Assembly: GCA_965601825.1 (NCBI GenBank)
Contig: OZ271839.1
Coordinates: 558,001 to 622,000, forward strand
From: HXMU1420-13 sp965601825
GTDB lineage: Bacteria > Bacteroidota > Rhodothermia > Balneolales > Balneolaceae
Direction of reading: 5' to 3'
DNA length: 64,000 nt
Shown: positions 16,224 through 26,130 of the stretch, in pieces
How positions within the stretch are numbered: position 1 is the first letter of the stretch
Layout of the letters: each line of letters opens with the position of its first letter
Notes under the pieces: model-generated
What the model saw: the letters and a program-made list of their open reading frames with translations, nothing else
The model's database searches: none
Told to the model about the DNA's origin: nothing
Made by a program: the position numbers and the translations under genes

Positions 16224-17534
16224 TTATCCTCCGAAATCATCGAAGGCAACGTTCTCCTCAGGAACTCCCCAGTCGTCGCACATTTTTAGTACGGCCTGGT
16301 TCATGAGTGGAGGTCCACAGAAATAGAATTCAATTTCTTCCGGTTCCGGGTGATCAACTAAATACTGATCAATTACAGCCTGGTGTACGAAACCTAAGAA
16401 GCCATCGCCTTCCGGATCGTCCATACTCTTCTTTTCTACCCAATTGTCTTCCGGTAATGGTTCAGATAATACAAGATAGAATTTGAAATTTGGGAACTTG
16501 CGCTCTAACTCGTAGAAGTGCTCTAGATAGAACAATTCTCTTCTAGAACGTCCACCATACCAGTAGGTAACTTTTCTTCCGGTCTCAAGAGTTTTGAATA
16601 AGTGATAAAGATGAGATCTCATAGGAGCCATACCTGCACCACCACCGATGTATAACATCTCACTTTCATTTTCCTTGATGAAGAATTCACCATATGGACC
16701 AGAAATAGTAACAGTATCACCTGGTTTCTTTGCAAAGATATATGAAGAAGCAATACCAGGATTAACATCCATCCAAGTATTCTTTGCACGATCCCATGGT
16801 GGAGTTGCAATACGAACATTCAACATGATTTTACGGCCTTCTGCTGGATAGCTAGCCATAGAGTATGCCCGCTCAACAATGTCGTCGTTCTTCATTTTAA
16901 GATCCCAAAGACCAAATTTGTCCCATTCAACTTTGAACTTGTCTGGTTCGCCCGGGTGATCTTCCGGATGAGCCGTGATATCGATGTCTTTGTAATCAAT
17001 TTCACCTTCCGGGATTTCAATCTGAATATATCCACCCGCTTTGTAATCCATGTCTTCAGGAAGCTCAACAATAAATTCCTTGATGAAAGAAGCTACGTTG
17101 TAATTTGATACCACTTTAGCTTCCCATTTCTTAATCCCGAATACTTCTTCAGGAATAGAAATTTCCATGTCTTCTTTCACTTTTACCTGACAGCCTAAAC
17201 GGTAGTTTTCTGCCTGCTCTTTTCTAGTGAAATGTGGTGTTTCTGTTGGAAGAATTTCTCCACCACCAGAGTGAACCTGGCACTCGCACTGAACACATGT
17301 TCCACCACCACCGCATGCAGATGGAAGGAAAATTTTGTTATCACCAAGTGTACTTAAAAGAGTGCCGCCAGAATCTACTTCAATTACTTTCTCACCATTG
17401 ATAGTGATTTTAACTGGCCCTGATGGCGTTAATACTGCTTTCGCACCTAACAAGATGGAAACCAATAGAATGATTACCGCAAAGAAGATTACAATGCTGG
17501 TAACTACGATTAATGTGGTTGCTCCAAATACCAT
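16224..17534 (-). CDS. nqrF: Na+-NQR subunit F (NADH dehydrogenase, 2Fe-2S and FAD)
   Basis: NqrF takes electrons from NADH to FAD and then to a 2Fe-2S centre. The 436-residue protein has one N-terminal membrane helix (about 4-28), a plant-ferredoxin-type domain with cysteines in SACGGGGTCVQC and LGCQV, an FAD-binding domain with RAYSMASYP (the RxYS motif), and an NADH-binding domain with YIGGGAGMAPMRSH and FYFCGPP near the C-terminus, ending in FDDFGG. I use the Met at 17534; an earlier Met at 17588 would overlap the end of nqrE by 35 bases and add a non-helix segment. It is the sixth gene of the operon and is followed by a terminator. Confidence 0.96.
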   Translation of the reverse strand: MVFGATTLIVVTSIVIFFAVIILLVSILLGAKAVLTPSGPVKITINGEKVIEVDSGGTLLSTLGDNKIFLPSACGGGGTCVQCECQVHSGGGEILPTETPHFTRKEQAENYRLGCQVKVKEDMEISIPEEVFGIKKWEAKVVSNYNVASFIKEFIVELPEDMDYKAGGYIQIEIPEGEIDYKDIDITAHPEDHPGEPDKFKVEWDKFGLWDLKMKNDDIVERAYSMASYPAEGRKIMLNVRIATPPWDRAKNTWMDVNPGIASSYIFAKKPGDTVTISGPYGEFFIKENESEMLYIGGGAGMAPMRSHLYHLFKTLETGRKVTYWYGGRSRRELFYLEHFYELERKFPNFKFYLVLSEPLPEDNWVEKKSMDDPEGDGFLGFVHQAVIDQYLVDHPEPEEIEFYFCGPPLMNQAVLKMCDDWGVPEENVAFDDFGG

Positions 17535-17553
17535 AATGTATTCTACCTGATAA

Positions 17554-18171
17554 TTATAATTTGATTCCCATAAACGACATGAAGCCAATGCCCATCAAGC
17601 CGGTTACGATAAATGTGATTCCTAATCCTTTTAAAGGAGCAGGCACATTTGAATATTGAATTTTTTCACGGATTGCAGCGATTGCAACAATAGCTAAAAA
17701 CCAGCCAATACCACTACCAAAACCGAAAACTGTTGCTTCAGTTATGTTTGCATAGTTTCGCTCTTGCATGAATAGTGATCCACCAAGAATCGCACAGTTT
17801 ACAGCGATCAATGGAAGGAAGATACCTAGCGCTCCATAAAGAGCCGGAGAGAATTTCTCAACCGTCATCTCTACTAACTGTACCATCGAAGCGATGATCG
17901 CAATGAAGAGAATGAACGAAAGGAAGCTAAGATCAACTTCAGCAAAATCTTCACTTATCCAGGTTAATGCGCCTTCTGTAAGCACATAATTCTGAAGTAA
18001 GTAGTTTGCCGGTACTGTAACAACAAGCACGAAAATAACTGCAAATCCTAGACCTACAGCTGTAGATACTTTTTTAGAAACTGCCAAATATGAACACATG
18101 CCTAAGAAGTAGGCAAATACCATATTGTCAACAAAGATCGATTTAACAAAAATGTTTACTAATTCTTGCAT
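17554..18171 (-). CDS. nqrE: Na+-NQR subunit E
   Basis: This 205-residue inner-membrane subunit has about six helices and is homologous to RnfA/NqrD. It starts MQELVNIFVKSIFVDNMVF, and FLGMCSYLAVSKK holds the cysteine that, with its counterparts in NqrE and NqrD, ligates the iron centre in the middle of the membrane; a second Cys is in AVNCAILGG. Together with NqrD it forms the electron path from NqrF to the flavins. The gene lies three bases after nqrD and 19 bases before nqrF. Length and motifs are normal. Confidence 0.96.
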   Translation of the reverse strand: MQELVNIFVKSIFVDNMVFAYFLGMCSYLAVSKKVSTAVGLGFAVIFVLVVTVPANYLLQNYVLTEGALTWISEDFAEVDLSFLSFILFIAIIASMVQLVEMTVEKFSPALYGALGIFLPLIAVNCAILGGSLFMQERNYANITEATVFGFGSGIGWFLAIVAIAAIREKIQYSNVPAPLKGLGITFIVTGLMGIGFMSFMGIKL

Positions 18172-18174
18172 GGC

Positions 18175-18870
18175 TTAGTCCTCGATCAATTTTGTGTTAC
18201 GGGCACGTTGTATCCAAATAATGATACCTACGGTAATAAGTGCCATTGGTGGAAGTAACATGAAACCATTGTTGCTATAAAAACCGCCATTAGCTAAGTA
18301 CCATGTTTCAGGAATAACCTGGAATCCATAAAGTTGACCTGATCCAAATAACTCTCTAAAGAACGAGACAACAATTAGAATCACGCCATAACCAACTGCG
18401 TTACCAATTCCATCAAGGAATGATTTCCAAACATTATTACCAAGAGCAAACGCTTCAAGTCTACCCATGATAATACAGTTGGTAATGATCAATCCTACAA
18501 ATACTGCAAGCTCTTTACTTACATCATAAACGAAAGCTTTCAGTACCTGATCAACCAAAGCTACAAGCGTTGCAACTACAACAAGCTGTACAATGATTCG
18601 GATTCTGTTTGGTACAAAGTTTCTAAGTAATGAAACGATAATGTTACCAGCTGCCATAACAAATACTACCGATAATGCCATTACAACTGCAGGTTGTAAC
18701 TTAACGGTGATCGCAAGCGCTGAACAAATCCCAAGAACCTGTACTGTAATTGGGTTGTTATCATTAAATGGATCGCTTAATAATTTTTTATTCTTCTTGC
18801 TGAAAAGAGGCTCTTTTGGTTTTACAACCGGCTTCTTTTCAACTACTTCTTTTTCTAATACTTCAGCCAT
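18175..18870 (-). CDS. nqrD: Na+-NQR subunit D
   Basis: This is a 231-residue inner-membrane subunit of NQR. I choose the Met at 18870 (MAEVLEKEVVEKK...), since the earlier Met at 18930 overlaps the end of nqrC by 38 bases. A charged N-terminal tail of about 40 residues rich in Lys and Glu precedes the membrane part and is longer than in the Vibrio protein. Motifs are LGICSALAITVKLQPA and LIITNCIIMGRLEAFA, each with the cysteine expected for the shared iron site with NqrE. It has the typical six-helix pattern, and operon spacing to nqrE is three bases. Confidence 0.95.
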   Translation of the reverse strand: MAEVLEKEVVEKKPVVKPKEPLFSKKNKKLLSDPFNDNNPITVQVLGICSALAITVKLQPAVVMALSVVFVMAAGNIIVSLLRNFVPNRIRIIVQLVVVATLVALVDQVLKAFVYDVSKELAVFVGLIITNCIIMGRLEAFALGNNVWKSFLDGIGNAVGYGVILIVVSFFRELFGSGQLYGFQVIPETWYLANGGFYSNNGFMLLPPMALITVGIIIWIQRARNTKLIED

Positions 18871-18892
18871 GTTATTCTTTTTTAGCCAGCGA

Positions 18893-19612
18893 TTAGTTGA
18901 TGAGTTGAGCGCTGGCAGTAGCTCCAGCATATTCGTTTAGGAATGGGAAGTATGCTTCCAAACAATCCAAAATCATAAGTTCTACACCATCTGATGTAAT
19001 AGTACCACCACTGATTCCATCCACTTCATATTCAGTTGATGAACCACCTTTACGAACATCAATACCACGAAGACCACCATCGTCGGCTAATACTTTTTTG
19101 CCTGGGAATTGATCTGTAAATATTGGGAATTTGATTTCTGCACCAAGACCAGGGGTCTCTGCTTTGTGATCGAATACAGCACCGTAAATTGTGTTTAGAT
19201 CTTCTTCCAAAGAAATGTATCCCCAGATTGGACCCCAAAGACCCGTTCCTTGAAGTGGGATGATGTAATATGTTTTACCATCTTTTTCCGCGACATATAA
19301 AGGTGCATTTCGTTCAACATTTTCTACGCGAACTTCCTTAACCATATCCACAGAGAAAGCGTCAAGGCCGTCAACCAGTTGACCTTCACTTACTACCAGC
19401 TCTTGCAAGATGTAGTCGTCATAAATTTCAGCAGCTTCCTCTCGACTCACATTAATTTGAATCGAACTTAGAATGTTCTGCATTTTTTCTTTTTCGACGT
19501 TTTCGTCCTGCATAGGCTTCAAAGTGGTTGCAACTGCAGACAAACCAGCTGCCACTACAACTACCATCAAAGCTGCAAAACCAAACGTATATGCGTTACT
19601 GTTTACGTTCAT
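18893..19612 (-). CDS. nqrC: Na+-NQR subunit C (covalent FMN)
   Basis: NqrC is a 239-residue membrane-anchored periplasmic flavoprotein with one N-terminal helix (about 8-28). The flavinylation motif reads DGISGGTITSDGV, with the acceptor Thr at about residue 204; the SGGT form instead of SGAT is a variant I recall from Bacteroidota NqrC. ApbE encoded downstream should attach FMN there. The segment GTGLWGPIWGYI is also typical. The gene starts two bases before the end of nqrB's region and is tightly packed in the operon. Confidence 0.95.
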   Translation of the reverse strand: MNVNSNAYTFGFAALMVVVVAAGLSAVATTLKPMQDENVEKEKMQNILSSIQINVSREEAAEIYDDYILQELVVSEGQLVDGLDAFSVDMVKEVRVENVERNAPLYVAEKDGKTYYIIPLQGTGLWGPIWGYISLEEDLNTIYGAVFDHKAETPGLGAEIKFPIFTDQFPGKKVLADDGGLRGIDVRKGGSSTEYEVDGISGGTITSDGVELMILDCLEAYFPFLNEYAGATASAQLIN

Positions 19613-19614
19613 AA

Positions 19615-20808
19615 TTAAGCTGCCACAGTTTTAAGAGCTAATCGTTTTTGGCGTTTTTTGATATTCGCCTGAACCACATAGTGGTCGATAAGTGGAGCCA
19701 TCGTATTCATAAATAAGATAGCTAACATAATTCCTTCGGGATAAGCGGGGTTAAATACCCGAATCATAATGGCAAAGAATCCAATGAAGAATCCATAAAC
19801 ATATTTACCGGTTTCTGTTTGGGAACCTGATACCGGATCTGTAGCCATAAATACTACACCGAATGCAAATCCACCGATTATTAACTGGTGCCAGAATGGT
19901 ACCGCCATGAATCCTTGTTGCTCTGGTGAAAGTGCAAATGGAGCAACCGCATTGAAAATCAAACCCATAACAGCACCACCAATTAGGGCACTAAGCATAA
20001 TTCTCCAGGAGCCGATTCCTGTGAAAATCAATAATCCGGCACCTAATAAAATTACTATTGTTGATGTCTCACCAATTGATCCCGGGATTGTACCGATAAA
20101 TGCATCAAAAGCCGAATAAGATGTTGCTCCGGTTGTAGCAAGCTCACCAAGAACGGTTGCACCAGACCAGCCATCAACTACAGCCTGACCTTCTTGTACA
20201 GAAGTATTGATCCAAACTTTGTCACCAGACATGTACGTTGGATATGCAAAGAAAGCGAATGCTCTGGCAAGAAGCGCCGGATTGAAAATATTCATTCCGG
20301 TTCCACCAAAAACTTCCTTCCCAATAACAACTGCAAAGGCAACAGAAATAGCCACCATCCAAAGTGGAATATCAACTGGCATAATTAAAGGAATTAACAT
20401 ACCGGTTACGAGATATCCTTCCTCAATTTGATGTCCTTTAATTACACAGAATAGGAATTCAAGACCTAGACCTACACCGTAGGATACAATCACCATTGGA
20501 ATCACTTTGATTGCGCCAAAGATGAAGTTTTCTATAAATGTTGAATCGATTCCTAATGCTGCATAATGGTGGAAACCAACATTCCACATACCGAATAATA
20601 AACATGGAACAAGCGCCATGATTACTGTATTCATAGTACGCTTTAAGTCGATACCATCTCGAACATGGGCGCCACTATGAGCAGTATGACCAGGAACAAA
20701 CAAGAATGTTGAGAACCCATCATACACAGGCCATAGCTTTTCGTATTTCGATCCTTTGTCGAAAAGTGGCTTAATGTTTGATTCTAAATAATCGTGTATA
20801 GCTTTCAT
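19615..20808 (-). CDS. nqrB: Na+-NQR subunit B (covalent FMN, riboflavin, ion channel)
   Basis: This 397-residue membrane subunit carries the Na+ path. The FMN attachment motif is DGWSGATVLGELA with Thr at about residue 217. Other family motifs are FVPGHTAHSGAHVRDG near the N-terminus, FGGTGMNIFNPALLARAF, and FMATDPVSGSQTETGKY with following helices. The length is close to the usual 400-415. The gene lies 26 bases after nqrA and two bases before nqrC. Confidence 0.96.
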   Translation of the reverse strand: MKAIHDYLESNIKPLFDKGSKYEKLWPVYDGFSTFLFVPGHTAHSGAHVRDGIDLKRTMNTVIMALVPCLLFGMWNVGFHHYAALGIDSTFIENFIFGAIKVIPMVIVSYGVGLGLEFLFCVIKGHQIEEGYLVTGMLIPLIMPVDIPLWMVAISVAFAVVIGKEVFGGTGMNIFNPALLARAFAFFAYPTYMSGDKVWINTSVQEGQAVVDGWSGATVLGELATTGATSYSAFDAFIGTIPGSIGETSTIVILLGAGLLIFTGIGSWRIMLSALIGGAVMGLIFNAVAPFALSPEQQGFMAVPFWHQLIIGGFAFGVVFMATDPVSGSQTETGKYVYGFFIGFFAIMIRVFNPAYPEGIMLAILFMNTMAPLIDHYVVQANIKKRQKRLALKTVAA

Positions 20809-20834
20809 TTAAATAAAAAGTATTGATTAAACCT

Positions 20835-22211
20835 TTAACCTAATTCTTCTTTCATGAGATCAAGTCCTCTGCGAACTGTCTCTTGTACTGGGATTTTTGA
20901 AGTACAAACCACTTCGCAAAGTGCAAAGTCTTCTTCTACAACCTCATAAATTCCTAAATTTTCCATCAATTCGATGTCGTTCGTCATGATAGCTTTGATA
21001 AGCTGAACGGGAAAAATATCGAAAGGGAACACCTGCTCATATTGCCCGCTAACTACAAATGCTCTTTCTTCACCATGTAAATTGGTATCTAAGTTATATA
21101 CCATAGGCTGACCAGTAAGTTTTTCAGCCTGACGCATAAAGAAAGATGGAAGAGCACGTGAAATACTGAACTTATCTGGCTTTGGAATTAACCAGCCAAA
21201 TAACTCCGGATCTTCACCTTCGGCAAGTACCGTTAGCTGTCGCTCATAAAAGCTTAAATATCCATCTTCTTGGATGTGAGTTCCAGTTAATACGTTACCT
21301 GAAATAATTCTTGGCTTCTTATCAGAAAGGTTATCAGCAATAAATGGCTTAACAGCCGCTCCAATTACTGTAGAGTGATACTTTCGATCATTCACTTCTG
21401 ACCCAGCTACAGCAATATTGATACGAGCATCAAATTTTCCAGTTAAGAATAAACGACCAATAATAACTACATGCTCAGGCGTAATTGTCCAAACAGTTTC
21501 ACCTTTATTGATTGGGTCTTTCTGTGCGATTTGCACGCCAACAACACCAGCAGGATGTGGACCGGAGTATTTAGAAATCTCAACTCCTTTCACACTTGAA
21601 AGCGTACGACCTGAAGCGGCATCAGCATTCAAGCCCAAATGCACTTTACCAGTAGTAAGTTGTGCCAAGGCATCAACACCGGTTTGGAATTCTTTTTCAT
21701 TACCATCTAACAACATTCCCATATCAGGGGCTAGAGGAGCAGAATCAAAACCAGAAATAAAAATGGCTTTTGGTGTTTTCGAAGTTTCTGCAACTACGTT
21801 GTATGGGCGTTGCTTGAAGAAAGCAAAACAACCGGAATCAGCTAGTTTCTCAAGAATAGCTTCACGATCTAATTCAATTGGATCTGCTTTTCCGAAGCTT
21901 TCATATTTAATTTTTTTATCTGCCAGAACTCTTACTTCCAGAATTCTACGCTTAGCTCCTCGCACAATTTGTGCAACTTCTCCACTAACAGGTGAGGTCA
22001 ACTTTACAGCTTCATCGTCCTTATTAAATAGAAGAGTTGAACCAGCTTTCACTTCCTCGCCTTCTTTAACAGCAAGCTTGAATCGGGCGCCGTGAAAATC
22101 ACCTGGTTTTATGGCTACAGTTTCAACGCGTGTCTCTGGAGCGAATTCATTATCGGTTTCCCCAACCAACTTAATATCAACACCGCGTTTAATTTTAATT
22201 ACTTCAGACAT
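20835..22211 (-). CDS. nqrA: Na+-NQR subunit A
   Basis: This 458-residue peripheral subunit is the first gene of the nqr operon. Motifs include KRGVDIKLVGE, PGDFHGARFKLAVKEGEEV (a lipoyl-like fold), GFDSAPLAPDM, GPHPAGVVGVQI, GRLFLTGKFDARI, ISGNVLTGTHIQEDGYL, and a C-terminal segment FALCEVVCTSKIPVQE. NqrA contacts quinone in biochemical studies of the Vibrio enzyme. The complex oxidises NADH, reduces menaquinone or ubiquinone, and pumps Na+. The complete set of six genes in canonical order suggests the organism relies on a sodium motive force, as expected for a marine or halophilic bacterium. Confidence 0.96.
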   Translation of the reverse strand: MSEVIKIKRGVDIKLVGETDNEFAPETRVETVAIKPGDFHGARFKLAVKEGEEVKAGSTLLFNKDDEAVKLTSPVSGEVAQIVRGAKRRILEVRVLADKKIKYESFGKADPIELDREAILEKLADSGCFAFFKQRPYNVVAETSKTPKAIFISGFDSAPLAPDMGMLLDGNEKEFQTGVDALAQLTTGKVHLGLNADAASGRTLSSVKGVEISKYSGPHPAGVVGVQIAQKDPINKGETVWTITPEHVVIIGRLFLTGKFDARINIAVAGSEVNDRKYHSTVIGAAVKPFIADNLSDKKPRIISGNVLTGTHIQEDGYLSFYERQLTVLAEGEDPELFGWLIPKPDKFSISRALPSFFMRQAEKLTGQPMVYNLDTNLHGEERAFVVSGQYEQVFPFDIFPVQLIKAIMTNDIELMENLGIYEVVEEDFALCEVVCTSKIPVQETVRRGLDLMKEELG

Positions 22212-22236
22212 GTATGAGTTTTCAATTTGGAGTTTT

Positions 22237-22272
22237 ATCGGGTGATAATATCATTTTATTAAACCCCCGATA
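22237..22272 (-). promoter_or_regulatory. Possible hairpin in the nqr leader
   Basis: TATCGGG and CCCGATA flank a short AT-rich loop 26-61 bases upstream of nqrA. It could form a hairpin in the 5' leader of the nqr mRNA. I see no known riboswitch pattern, and chance is possible. Confidence 0.3.
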
Positions 22273-22444
22273 GCAATTGATCTGAAACTTTTCAAGGCGC
22301 AAAAGATACTAAAAAAAACAAGTGATTTGGTACTGTATCCTTTCATTTTGAAGTGAAATTTAAACTCGCATTCAAAAAGCGCTTCTAATGTTATCAACAA
22401 CAATGTGGATAAGTTCAACGGTATGAGATTCTTACCGCAATTTT

Positions 22445-23446
22445 CTACAAAATGAGCATAGCGTCCCCAAAAGAGTAAAAGCGATATTTTTTTTCTATCG
22501 CATGCACATAAAGACGCTTCATTTCATCAAAACCCATGAATGCAGATACTAGCATGAGCAAGGTACTCTTCGGTAAGTGAAAATTTGTAATCAAAGAATT
22601 AACTCTTTTATATCTGTACCCGGGAGTAATGTAAATATCAGTTTCTCCAATACCAGGTTTCAAAACGCCACTTTCATCTGCTACTGATTCTAATACTCGA
22701 ACCGAAGTCGTTCCAACTGCTATAACATGATCAGTTTGATTCAAAACTGACGCAGTTTGGTCATCAATATGATACCATTCACTATGCATATCATGATCGT
22801 GAATGTCTTCGGTTTTAACAGGTGCGAATGTCCCAAGACCTACATGAAGGGTAACCTCTTCTTTTTCGATACCTTGATTCTTCAAATTTTGGAGAAGTTC
22901 GTCGGTAAAATGAAGTCCGGCAGTTGGCGCGGCTTTGCTTCCAAGGTCTTTCGCATATACCGTTTGATATTCGTCAGCTAAACTTTCGTCTTGTTCAATA
23001 TATGGCGGGAATGGTGTGTATTTAAAAGGTTCCAATCTTAAATCATCCAAATCGCAAGAAAGGATCATGGTTCGAAGACCATCATCCGCAATGTGAGTCA
23101 CTTCAGCTGTGATGTCATCTACCAATTCGACCGTTTTACCAAGTCTAAATTTTTTACCCGGACGAACCAGTGCTTCGATCGTGTTATTATTTCTTACTGA
23201 TGTGACGAACAACTCTCTTTTTCCACCCTCAAACATCAGTCGACATTTTTCTACTTTGCTGTTATTTACAACCAAAGCAGAGTTTTCAGGCAGGTGATTT
23301 CCCAGGTTGTAGAAAACATCATCGATTATTTCACCCGTTTCACGATCGTAAACCAGCAATTTCGCATGATCACGTGGATGCGCCGGCGACTGAGCAATCA
23401 GATTTTCCGGTAAATGATAATCGAAATCGGAGAGGGTGTAGGTCAT
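22445..23446 (-). CDS. queA: S-adenosylmethionine:tRNA ribosyltransferase-isomerase
   Basis: QueA moves the ribosyl group of SAM to 7-aminomethyl-7-deazaguanine in tRNA, forming epoxyqueuosine. The 333-residue protein shows the family's start (LSDFDYHLPENLIAQ...PRDHAKLLV), PGKKFRLG, YTPFPPYIEQ, GSKAAPTAGLHFT, VTLHVGLGTFAPV, AVGTTSVRVLES, ITNFHLPKSTLLMLVSAF and a final YRFYSFGDAMLI. The length is near the usual 340. It is transcribed alone between nqrA and a lipoprotein gene; other queuosine genes are not in the window. Confidence 0.97.
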   Translation of the reverse strand: MTYTLSDFDYHLPENLIAQSPAHPRDHAKLLVYDRETGEIIDDVFYNLGNHLPENSALVVNNSKVEKCRLMFEGGKRELFVTSVRNNNTIEALVRPGKKFRLGKTVELVDDITAEVTHIADDGLRTMILSCDLDDLRLEPFKYTPFPPYIEQDESLADEYQTVYAKDLGSKAAPTAGLHFTDELLQNLKNQGIEKEEVTLHVGLGTFAPVKTEDIHDHDMHSEWYHIDDQTASVLNQTDHVIAVGTTSVRVLESVADESGVLKPGIGETDIYITPGYRYKRVNSLITNFHLPKSTLLMLVSAFMGFDEMKRLYVHAIEKKYRFYSFGDAMLIL

Positions 23447-23499
23447 GTCGAAATATAAGCCCTATTCAAGTGAACTAATTTTTATGAATTGTAAACAGA

Positions 23500-24150
23500 T
23501 TATTCGGCTGTCAACGTCACTGAATTATTTTTATCCTCATTGACTTCTTTTACCACCCTGGCAATAATTTCACCCTCTTTAATTGCAATAAATTCGACCT
23601 GATTTGTTACTCTAGTCTCTGCAATCCGATCAGAGCTTTCCTCAGATGTAATATTAAATTCTTTACCAATTGCTAATTCACCTATATCAAGTTCAAACCG
23701 CCCACTTTGATCAGATGTAGTTATTGGATTTGATCCGATTAATTCTTCAGCCGGGGCAGCTAAGAAAAATTCACCAACTATGACATCCTCACCTCTGGAT
23801 TGGCTTATTCTGTACTCATACAATCTATTTGTGTACGCCCCCTCGGTTAAGATGGCTGTATAAGAACCACCGCTATGATAGGCATCCACAAGAACTTCAA
23901 TTAATTCCCCCCTCCATTTTGCAAAAGTCTCTAACCTAACATTCCCTGCTTCAGAAATAGTATAATTTATTAAAGTAGAAGGCTTAAGCTTAAGATTAGT
24001 TGTTATAGATGGCACAAAATGTATATCCGCACCTTCAATGGGGTCTCCATTTTGTGAAACAACCTGACCATCTATGATCCTGGCCTCATCTTTTGAGCAA
24101 CCCAAGAAAAGCCAAATTAATAGAACCGGGAGGATTTTTAGTTTTTGCAT
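23500..24150 (-). CDS. Lipoprotein with carboxypeptidase-regulatory-like N-terminus
   Basis: This is a 216-residue protein with lipobox LFLGCSKDEA, so it is probably lipid-anchored in the envelope. The first part, IDGQVVSQNGDPIEGADIHFVP, looks like the start of a carboxypeptidase-regulatory-like or SusC plug-type beta-sandwich. The segment NYTISEAGNVRLETF resembles the opening of T9SS-sorting or FlgD-like folds ('I.Y.L.eaG.V.l.vf'). The remaining residues show no known motif. Nothing in the neighbourhood (queA downstream, dxs upstream) tells its role. Confidence 0.55.
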   Translation of the reverse strand: MQKLKILPVLLIWLFLGCSKDEARIIDGQVVSQNGDPIEGADIHFVPSITTNLKLKPSTLINYTISEAGNVRLETFAKWRGELIEVLVDAYHSGGSYTAILTEGAYTNRLYEYRISQSRGEDVIVGEFFLAAPAEELIGSNPITTSDQSGRFELDIGELAIGKEFNITSEESSDRIAETRVTNQVEFIAIKEGEIIARVVKEVNEDKNNSVTLTAE

Positions 24151-24213
24151 TTGCAGGAATTTTAGTTCTGCAAATCTACTAAAAACCTTGTCTATTAAAA
24201 CAAGAATCTACAA

Positions 24214-26124
24214 CTAAGCGCTAACAAATTTTTGCTTCACAACTTCAGCCAGTGCTTTCGCGTCTATCCCAACTTCAGCATGAAGTTCTTCCTGGGTTCC
24301 ATGCTCGATGATTCGATCCGGTAAGCCCATAATTGTCAAAGTTGGCTTATCTGCCTTTTCAGCAAGATATTCGGCCACAGCACTACCAAATCCGCCTAAT
24401 TTTGCACCATCTTCAAGAGTGATGATATGCTGATACTTTTGGCATATTTCGTCTAGAAGTTCAGTATCAATTGGCTTCGCAAAACGCATATCATAATGGC
24501 CAACGTGAATATCTTGTTGTTCCAGTTCTGCTGATGCTTCAGTCACATACTTACCAATTGGGCCAAAACTCAGAACGGCTACTTCTTCGCCTTCCTGAAT
24601 ACAAATTCCTTTTCCGATTTCCATCTTTTCGAAGTGCTCTCTCATTTCCATTCCGGTTGAAGCTCCTCGTGGATATCTAATCGCCCAACTAGCTCCATCA
24701 TATTCACTAGCAGTGAACATCATATCACGAAGATCTTGTTCATTCAGCGGAGATGATATAATCACATTTGGAATCGATCGCATGTAGGCAACGTCATATG
24801 CGCCATGATGCGTTGGCCCATCTGCTCCAACAACACCAGCACGATCAATACAGAAAACAACCGGAAGTTTTTGAATGGCAACATCATGAACAAACTGGTC
24901 GAAACCTCTTTGTAGGAAGGTTGAATAAATGGCACAGAATGCTTTTTTGCCCTGAGCTGCTAATCCTGCTGCAAATGTTACTGCGTGTTGCTCAGCTATT
25001 CCTACATCAAATGCACGATCAGGGAAAGCGTTCATCATTGGCCATAAACTTGAACCGCTTGGCATAGCCGGTGTCATGCTCACTATATTTTCATTTTCGG
25101 CAGCAAGTTCAACTAAAGCATCACCGAATACATCCTGGTACTTAGGAGCTGATTTCTTCGTCGATTTTGGTTTAAGAGAATCGCCCGTAATTTTATCGAA
25201 TGGGCTGCTTTGAGCATGCCACTTCGTTTGCTCTTTCTCGGCCGGAGCAAAGCCTTTCCCTTTCACTGTTACAATATGAAGAAGCTTTGGGCCTTTAATT
25301 TCTTTTAAATCTTCGAGCGTTTTGCGCAAACCGTTTACATCATGGCCATCAATTGGTCCATAATATTTGAATCCGAAAGAACGGAAAAGTGAACCGGGGG
25401 TTAATGCGGCCAACATTGCAGATTCAAACCGAGACGCTACTCGTTGCATCTTTTTTCCGGCTTTGTTGAAGTGACCAAGCATGTCATAAACTTCATCCCG
25501 AAGTTTATTGAAAGTCCGGCTAGATGTAACGTCTGCTAAATATTCTTTTAGTGCGCCTACATTTGGGTCGATCGACATATTATTATCATTCAAAACAACT
25601 AATACATCGCTATTCATCGCGCCGGCATTGTTAAGTGCTTCAAACGCCTGACCGCCCGTCATTGCTCCATCACCAATAACTGCTACCACTTTAGCATCAC
25701 TTTGATCTAAATCATTGGCAACAGCCATGCCAAGAGCTGCAGAAATAGAGGTTGAAGAATGTCCTACACCAAAAGCATCGTGGATGTTCTCGCTTCTCTT
25801 TGGGAAACCAGAAAGTCCGCCATACTTACGATTGGTGTGAAAATTATCTCTTCTACCGGTTAAAATTTTGTGGCCATATGCCTGATGACCCACATCCCAA
25901 ATAATGCGGTCTTCAGGAGAATTATATACATAATGAAGTGCAGTCGTTAATTCTACCACACCAAGGCTAGCGCCAAAATGGCCGCCGTAAACTGAGACGA
26001 TATCGATGATGAAATCTCGAAGTTCATCACAAACTTGTTGTAATTGATCCGCTGATAGATTTTTTAAATCATCCGGAGAATCAATTTTTGATAAAAGTGG
26101 TCCCGCTTTTGGTAGATGTTCCAT
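24214..26124 (-). CDS. dxs: 1-deoxy-D-xylulose-5-phosphate synthase
   Basis: DXS condenses pyruvate and glyceraldehyde 3-phosphate with thiamine diphosphate to start the MEP isoprenoid pathway. The 636-residue protein has GGHFGASLGVVELTTALHYV, the DVGHQAYGHKILTGR segment, GDGAMTGGQAFEALNNAG (ThDP-Mg binding), the catalytic Glu in VGIAEQHAVTFAAGLA, DRAGVVGADGPTHHGAYD and YPRGAS. Length and order are normal. It is six bases behind xseB, an arrangement like the xseB-ispA-dxs group of other bacteria but without ispA. Confidence 0.97.
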   Translation of the reverse strand: MEHLPKAGPLLSKIDSPDDLKNLSADQLQQVCDELRDFIIDIVSVYGGHFGASLGVVELTTALHYVYNSPEDRIIWDVGHQAYGHKILTGRRDNFHTNRKYGGLSGFPKRSENIHDAFGVGHSSTSISAALGMAVANDLDQSDAKVVAVIGDGAMTGGQAFEALNNAGAMNSDVLVVLNDNNMSIDPNVGALKEYLADVTSSRTFNKLRDEVYDMLGHFNKAGKKMQRVASRFESAMLAALTPGSLFRSFGFKYYGPIDGHDVNGLRKTLEDLKEIKGPKLLHIVTVKGKGFAPAEKEQTKWHAQSSPFDKITGDSLKPKSTKKSAPKYQDVFGDALVELAAENENIVSMTPAMPSGSSLWPMMNAFPDRAFDVGIAEQHAVTFAAGLAAQGKKAFCAIYSTFLQRGFDQFVHDVAIQKLPVVFCIDRAGVVGADGPTHHGAYDVAYMRSIPNVIISSPLNEQDLRDMMFTASEYDGASWAIRYPRGASTGMEMREHFEKMEIGKGICIQEGEEVAVLSFGPIGKYVTEASAELEQQDIHVGHYDMRFAKPIDTELLDEICQKYQHIITLEDGAKLGGFGSAVAEYLAEKADKPTLTIMGLPDRIIEHGTQEELHAEVGIDAKALAEVVKQKFVSA

Positions 26125-26130
26125 AGATAC